Below are positions 57,719 through 64,000 of a stretch of 64,000 bases of DNA, piece by piece (position 1 is the stretch's first letter; the number at the start of each line of letters is the position of its first letter). The notes below the pieces were generated by a model. The model saw only the letters and a program-made list of their open reading frames with translations, had not been told where the DNA came from and did not search any database. The position numbers and the translations under genes are program-made. Origin of the DNA: Pohlia nutans (taxonomy: Eukaryota; Streptophyta; Bryopsida; Bryales; Mniaceae); assembly GCA_022496805.1 (NCBI GenBank), contig CM040085.1, positions 41,941,811 to 42,005,810 of the forward strand, written 5' to 3'.

Positions 57719-58500
57719 GTATGCCCCTTCTGTGTGCTCGACTTTAAACATTCTCTTTTGGATTGTCAATGCCTGCATACGTTTTGTTCTACATTCAATT
57801 CAAATGATTCTTTGGGTTCTTTTGAGCCTGCAAATTATACTTCTTAACTTTCAGAATTCTGACATGTTCTTTTTTAATGATACCTACAGGGTTTTTAGGT
57901 GGAAGGAATGCATAGTTAGACCCTTTTTCAGGATATGTTATGAGTATCTTGATCATTCATACATTTAATTCCTCACTTTCTATGGTTAAGGCACGACAAA
58001 GTTCCTTTGTAATCTCGTTGAGTGACCTGCTTGAAAGGTTTATCAAATTCTCACCAGATAGATAGTCTTTTTGGTGTTAGATTCTAATTTAGCATCTTTC
58101 TTCAATTCTCCCTTTCAGCAAGTTCAAGGAGGGCGTCCTTCATCAGTTGATGTTATCAATTTTTTTTCAGAATCCTGGTTTACATTTTTCATTGTCGTTT
58201 CGGTTGACGTTAACATTTTGCATTTTATTTACTCGCACATTGTATTTTATTTACTCACACATTGTGGGGATTGCAAGCCTTACTGTTCATTTTGTCTCCA
58301 ATGTCTGTCTAATGTCTACTCATTGCAGCAAAGGATTGTGGATAGTCTTGTCTTGAAAATAGGTGGATGATAGACTGGAATTAGGCTCCTTGGGGTGGAT
58401 GGGGTGTGTCTCACCCCCTCAGCTCCAAACCATTGAATAAGTTTCCCCATTCTTGTGGCTTTTATCTGCCGAACGTTTTTATTATTATTAAACACGTGGT
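57719..58500 (+). other. Probable 3' end of the RWA gene
   Basis: After exon 15 (donor GTATGCC at 57719) the last exon is not certain. The best short candidate follows ATTGCAG at about 58328 and reads QRIVDSLVLKIGG then TGA at 58368-58370. Reading through instead of splicing would add 43 residues to a stop at 57847. Other acceptor-like sites lie near 57889 and 58120. Confidence 0.35.
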
Positions 58501-59446
58501 AAAAATGTAAGCAGCTTGTACCTCTAAGATTGCGATACAGTAGTGATTGAAGTGAATTTTTTTTTTTTTTTTTTTTACCTTGCCAACCTAAGTTAGTGGA
58601 CTTTGAATCCTCTTAGCGTCATTTTTTTTTATACTATGCATAATGTTAAATTAATTTTTTATAGATTGGAATATTGAGTTGAAAACCATAGCATGAAAGT
58701 CCACATCCTTTTACAATGGAAGTCCACACCCTTTTACAATGGGACCACAGTCTAGTAACAATTAGAAACTAAGTTTGTGTCATAAAAATCAAACGTGCAC
58801 ATTTTCAGCCAATTTGGAAATAAGAATCAATTGTGAACTGTTCTACACAACTCAAAATACATATATTTTCAAGCTCTTTATTTGCAAACATGATACTCTT
58901 GATGAAACAAGTCATGTCATACGACCTTTGTTCAAGATGCTTTAGAAAATGTAGACAACTTTAGCAATACCATTTCTACAAATTCTAAAATCTCCTCTTA
59001 TCTATTACAATAAAATATATTCCCAAACATGAAGCAGTAGTAAGATTTAACATATATGACATTTCTCTTTCAAGTTTTATAAGTTCATTATTTGATCATG
59101 GCATAGATGTGGCAACCTATGTTGCCTTTTGTGGGCAGAGGACCCAAAAGACCAGCCCCAATATCAAAACGTAGTTGGACAAGACTTGGAGGAATTGCTG
59201 CTCTCGCGCATATTCACGATGATGGGGACTACCACGACAACCGCCACGGGAACAACGGTAGGGAGTATTACAACCAATCTTCCCGGACTTGATCAAAGTA
59301 AGGCTGCCCAAATAATAGCAAATGAAGCTGAGATTTTGAAATTCCAGTCCCTGAAAAATTCCAGCAGCGTTGCTTTGATGGGCTATCAAATCCAAATTTT
59401 ATTTTGAAATGATGTGCTATTTTGAACCATCCTGAAGATGAAGTAG
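58501..59446. other. Intergenic, no supported gene
   Basis: Includes a T-tract at 58558-58576 and a short relative (inverted) of 17818-17857 at 58730-58770 (GGGACCACAGTCTA). A 92-codon frame at 59129-59407 matches nothing I know. Confidence 0.4.
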
Positions 59447-59450
59447 TTAA

Positions 59451-59828
59451 CCCTTAAACGTCAAGAGGGCCTGGGCGGGGCAGCCCGAAAGGAATCTAAA
59501 TTTTTGGAGGAGGAAAAAAAAAAAAAATTGGTTTTTTTTGGAAAAACGGCTTTGCTGGCCAGCATTATTGCGGCACTGTAGCACTGCGGCACTTTTCAGA
59601 AAACGACCTCAATTGCCCCAACCTCAACTCCTACTCATTTTGATAACTTCGATTGTTTGCCAATGTTTCTACAATCTCCCAAATGAGGCGCAAATTTGGA
59701 ATTTAGATCGCTTTTTCAGTAGCTTTCCAATGCACCAATCCACGCTTGATTTGGTTGAGAAAATCCACTTTTTTCTTCATTATTCTCTTTTTACTAAGTC
59801 CATGGGGTTTACCTTGACGTTTAAGGGT
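59451..59828. mobile_element. TTAA-flanked MITE, 378 bp
   Basis: TTAA at 59447-59450 and 59829-59832. The ends CCCTTAAACGTCAA and TTGACGTTTAAGGG are a perfect 14-bp inverted repeat. Interior unlike the other TTAA elements here. Confidence 0.88.
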
Positions 59829-59832
59829 TAAC

Positions 59833-61737
59833 AAGATGCATGACTCAATTTGACAAGATGTTCAATTCATTAGCATTTTTTCAGAGACCTTGTAATGGGT
59901 GGGGCTATGTAGGAAAGTAAGAGATTTTGGTTAAATTAGATTATCCCTTCAAGTCTCCTCCAATTGGATGAGCCCACAACTCATGGCATGCAATCCATGT
60001 GAGTTGCCCAATGAATTTCATTGGTTTAGATTTTTTTGGCGACCCTACCCAAAATGTTGAAGTTGCCTTTCAATGTTGAGGTGTTTCACTTTGAAAAATT
60101 CCCCTAAGTGTAGTTTTGATCAAATAAACATAATTCCAATTGCATTGGAAAGAAGGCCTATGACATCATATCTTTTATTTTGATAAAGTGTTATTTTTTT
60201 GGGCTTGGGCATCCCAGAAAAATGGGCAACAACCAAAAAGTGGTCTCTTGGTAGCTTAGGGGTTAATTTTTAAATATTTTAATGACCATATTTGGTTATC
60301 CTAATTTTTTTAATATTAAAAATAGTTATTTAATTTAAAAATGAAATTGATTTGACATAAGTTGTTTAAAAAAAACACAACCACCTTTATGACTTTTTTA
60401 TCAATTCATCGAACGACAAAAAGTATATTTTAGAACACATTTTGAGTGTCTTTACCTTTCAATGTCTATTTTGGAAAGCTATGCAAATATTGTATTAAAA
60501 AATGTACAAAATTCATTTTTCGAAGTTGTAAGTTGTAGATGATGACACTCTATATGGTTGAATATTTTTGAAAAGAGTTTTCATTAATTATTATGATTGA
60601 TTAGGGGTAGTTGTAAAGATTGGTAGGGTGCACCAACTTTGGTGAAATCTTGTGTGCAACAAAGGCACAAGGTCCATAGTTGTGAGAACCTCTCTTTTTC
60701 AAAACATACTAAAACTCATTGATAATATATTTAAGTAAATTTTTTGACAGATGGTGAGATTGATGTATGTAAAATCTAAAGATACATTCTCATTCTTCTA
60801 AAGGTTTTATATTAAGAAATATGATGTTTTGAAAATACCCTTTTAAGTAAGAAAAGTATGAACATGATGAAAGTTCAATGATGAATATTGTGCATGATTT
60901 CTAATTTTTTTGCAATTCCAACTCAAAACCCATTTGTAATATCTTATACAGATTAAAATAACTTATAAATTTATCCAAATCTTCTTTTACATGCTTAAAA
61001 TGCTTAAATCTTCTTGTCTTCCATTTAAATCATCTTGTCTTCCATCTCGTCTTTCTTCTTGTCTTTCTTCTTTTTTCTATTTTTTCTTCATTCTTTTCTT
61101 TCCATTTTTGGCTCTTCTTGAGCAGCCGCGGATTCCACACCAGCACAACTGCACAAGGTTTTTTTCTTTCTTTTTCCCTTCTTAGTTAGGGTTTAGATTG
61201 CCATTCGTGCTGTTGAACCCCACCTCTAAAAAAATTTAAAAAACTAAAAACTTAAAAAAATAAATTAAAAAAATAAAATAAGTGTGGATACAGCCACTGG
61301 TTGAACCCTATAACGGCGGCGAAGAACAAAAATAAAAATAAAAATATATAAAAATATAAAAATATATTAAAAATAAAAAATAATAATAAAAAATAAAAAT
61401 AAAAATATTTTTTATTTTTTATTTTTTTATTTTATTTTTGTTTTATTTTATTTTGCTATTCTCGCCCGTTGGGTGTGCGGTTGCGCGACCTATCCCTTCC
61501 CTCTCCCTCTCTCTTCCTTCCCTTTCCCTCCCGCGGCACTCAGGCGCAGAGACCAGTCTGGTCGCCGGCAGCAGAAATCTCAACCCTTCGATCAACAGGC
61601 TCCATCCAATGGCTGGGGTAGTCGGAGTTCGGTGGGCTGCCCAAGGTCGATCCAAGTGGGTAGGCCCTAAATACAAGGGGCTGAATACTACAGTACTTTA
61701 CTGAACACAACAATACCGAACTAGGATAGCACTAATG
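59833..61737. other. AT-rich intergenic sequence
   Basis: Contains an orphan TTAA-element end (CTTAGGGG then TTAA at 60263-60266), a TCTTGTCTTCC micro-repeat near 61010-61070, and almost pure A/T from 61225 to 61455. A GC-rich CCCTCTCCCTCTCT tract follows at 61490-61550. No gene is supported. Confidence 0.4.
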
Positions 61738-61870
61738 ACCAAGGATTAGTTGATTTAAAATGATATATGCAATCGATCATATTGTATGGGACCAAATTTC
61801 ATATCACCGGAATTAGTGAAGAACAATGTATATGTTGGTCAAAGAAAATATAAATTTGAAGAAAGAAACT
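61738..61870 (+). repeat. GGATTCATGG repeat, copy 6
   Basis: AAGGATTAGTTGATTTAAAA, CAATCGATCATATTGTATGG, CATATCACCGGAATTAGTGA and TATGTTGGTCAAAG match the family. The 3' third is absent. Confidence 0.75.
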
Positions 61871-61874
61871 CTAT

Positions 61875-62870
61875 ACATAAGGTGATGAGCAGAATGCATG
61901 AAGGAAAGGCAGTGGGCATGAAGGCCACTGAAGGCCCATTCACACCATTCACTTGAACGCGCGTGCATAAGGAATCTGCGTAAGGAATTTGCGTCACTCA
62001 AGGTAAATAAATTATAGTTTAATGCAATCTACAGTGATGCAGACGCAAGTAAATAGTTTCACAACGCAAAAAAGGAATGGCAATGAACTTGCGGCAGTAG
62101 AATGTAGTTGAAAAGTCCTGCAAAGTGTTTGCAACAGGATAAGACAAGTTCAGAATAATAAATCATTTCTGCAATTTACCCACCCAAAATTCAGGAACGC
62201 AGACGGACTTATGTTGGATTTCTGGTGTGAATGGGCCATGAATGCTATGGACAGGAAGAAGAAACGGTAGGTCTGGGTTTGGTGACCAAGGTGGGTTCAA
62301 GGGGAACAAATTTCCTGTCCCTGATTCTCTGGCCTTTGATATGGTAGAATTGTGGACACAAGGCATGCATCCTTGCCATTGGGCGAGTCAAAAATTGAGC
62401 CCAGAATTGGAGAATATAAGGTGGTTACCCCATTCCCAACTGAATAAGAAATACAGATATGAGGCATTGATATTATTTAGTATTATTATTTTTTAGAGGT
62501 AGGCAAGAAGAAATAGATTCCAACACAAGTTGAAACATAATTTTTGGATGAAGAATGAATTAGTTATAAATTTTCAAAGTTGAAGTATGACGCATCCCAT
62601 TCACGTCATATAGGTACACCTCTTTCTCTCTAGAGAAGATGCTTAAACCAACAACAACGAATCCATAACCACACTTACATATACTAAAACCAACAAGACA
62701 AAACCCATTACCAACTGTAACTCAAGCTACAACCAACATCATTGCAGCATTGATTGTGGATAATGCCACTAGCTGTTGGTGAAAGGAGCCAGTTGGTAAT
62801 GGGGTAACCACCTTAACACATCCTCATGTTGTTTCTGGGAAACTGAAACTGGATGTGATAAAAGGTGGAG
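61875..62870. other. Intergenic, no gene seen
   Basis: Only short frames without family resemblance. TGAATGGGCC-type sequence occurs on both strands near 61930 and 62230, but no clean inverted repeat was found. Confidence 0.35.
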
Positions 62871-62874
62871 TTAA

Positions 62875-63370
62875 CCTTTTGACGCGCCTGCGTTCATTAT
62901 ATCAAAACTAACAGATTACAACCTTTCTCTTGACTACATCCTCTACAGTTTCTCATTCATTCAAATTTCTCTTGGTTCATTTGTACAATATGGATCTTAA
63001 ACTTAAGATATTGGGATTTTTTGAAAAACAACACAATTAGTTTATGTCAAGTTTTGTTCTTGGTTCAAACAGTGAGACTTTAAACATAAATAAGTAGAAT
63101 CAAATAATGGAAATCATACCATCTCGTAGTGCATGTTATTCCAATTTCATTACAATATTCTTTATTTTTTTGTGTTTAATTGGGATTTTTAATTGAATTT
63201 CAAGAAAAAAACGTGCAAAATTAATTAAAAAATATTAATAAACAATATGATGAACAAGATCTTCACATTGGCATTTACAACTTTGCTTTGTACTTCAGCT
63301 CCATTTTTATTTTTCATCAAACATTTTATAACGAATCCTTGAAATCAATGTTGAATTGGGACATTAAAGG
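62875..63370. mobile_element. piggyBac-derived MITE, 496 bp
   Basis: Left end, after TTAA at 62871-62874, reads CCTTTTGACGCGCCTGCG, close to the piggyBac element's CCCTTTAACGCGCTTGCG. Right end, inverted, reads CCTTTAATGTCCCAATTCA, close to CCCTTTAACGTCCCAGTCCA. Right flank is ATGA, a decayed TTAA. It matches the autonomous element at both tips separately, so it looks like an internal-deletion derivative. Confidence 0.8.
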
Positions 63371-63374
63371 ATGA

Positions 63375-64000
63375 ACCCCTGAAGTTTGGGCCTATGTCCA
63401 TGGAATCATGTTTTACCTGTCACACTCAATTTTTCTTCTATGAATAATACAAAAATTCAACTTTATATTTTTAGTAGATGAAGCCACATGTCTACTACAA
63501 ATCATGTATTTTTCCTTCATTTTTGTGAAATTTTGAAATTACTATGATTTTTGAAGTGACTGTAAAGAAAATTCATATCTATTACAAAATGAACTAAAAG
63601 ATTCCGAGTTTTTTACCAAAGGTGTAAATTACAATGAATAAAAGTTTAGTAAATGAAAATCATGCCTGTATCTAAATTTAGAAATTTTTGCGTCACCATG
63701 GTAATAGCCACTGAACTTGTAATTGCAATAAAACACTCAATTTTCAAATTTTTCCAAAATTCAAAGTCGAGTAGAAACTAGATTTGGTAAGCTTCATTTT
63801 GTTAGTTAAGCTCAAACGCAATAAAAGTCATTTTGATGGCCTAAATTCAGTTTCAACAGAACTAGCATAAAAATCCAAAATACACTACAAGGTGAACCAT
63901 TTTTACGACTCATTTTGTAGTTGGGACCCCATGTAAAATCTAAAAGTAGCCTGAATGATCTGAATTTAACTTGAGGGAGTGGCGTGACCAAGAAAAATCC
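63375..64000. other. Intergenic, nothing recognised
   Basis: AT-rich to the window end. No frame, repeat or RNA supported. Confidence 0.4.

Noticed and set aside
57482..57847. Open frames crossing the last RWA exons
   Set aside because: The plus and minus alternatives are shadows. The in-frame RWA exons 57337-57433 and 57560-57718 explain the sequence.
1..64000. CRISPR arrays, bacterial operons, prophage or rRNA genes
   Set aside because: The tandem repeats seen are degenerate minisatellites or intron arrays without spacer structure, and all identified genes are plant-type with introns. Nothing prokaryotic or ribosomal was seen.

Overview
The window is nuclear DNA of a land plant. The coding genes are split into short exons with canonical GT..AG introns and encode plant-type proteins: a wall-polysaccharide O-acetyltransferase (RWA), an organelle-type glyoxalase II, a plastid membrane protein of the DUF6737 type, a plant divergent-PAP2 (DUF212) protein and a selenoprotein-K-like membrane protein. 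Low gene density, a decayed receptor-like kinase of a sort common in bryophytes, and piggyBac and DD34E Tc1 elements point to a non-seed plant (bryophyte or lycophyte) rather than an angiosperm. That placement is inference.

Layout. 1-4917: AT-rich sequence, a kinase pseudogene (1352-2420), minisatellites and a tRNA-like fragment. 4922-10661: a 5.7 kb piggyBac element with TTAA target duplications and a decayed transposase. 11162-17990: small non-autonomous DNA elements, including a nested set inside an intron of the SelK-like gene (14160-15741, minus). 18063-18608: DUF212 gene. 19531-22765: seven-exon glyoxalase II gene. 24313-36865: a 12,553 bp Mutator-like element with 9-bp target duplications and long terminal inverted repeats (TIRs). 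It carries a broken MULE transposase on the plus strand and a convergent multi-exon Ulp1/C48-protease gene on the minus strand. 36866-41802: several MITE and SINE-like repeats. 41803-43850: three-exon DUF6737 gene. 45124-47253: a complete Tc1 transposon with perfect 33-bp TIRs and an open 347-residue DD34E transposase. 51703-57718: at least fifteen exons of an RWA gene. The rest is AT-rich sequence with further MITEs.

Most notable points. (1) The Mutator-like element is saturated with the 6-mer GTCTCG/CGAGAC, about 70 copies by hand count on both strands. The 3 kb insertion inside the element lacks it except for one copy 15-20 nt inside its right edge. This resembles the element-specific motif build-up described for VANDAL MULEs and their anti-silencing proteins, and the Ulp1/zinc-finger product would be the candidate partner. 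(2) Seven complete TTAA-flanked elements beginning CCC(C/T)(T/A) and three orphan ends accompany the piggyBac element. (3) The Tc1 element looks young. (4) Local tandem duplications supply internal empty-site controls for two MITE insertions.

The host genes show no operon-like or functional linkage. They are independent housekeeping loci separated by transposons.
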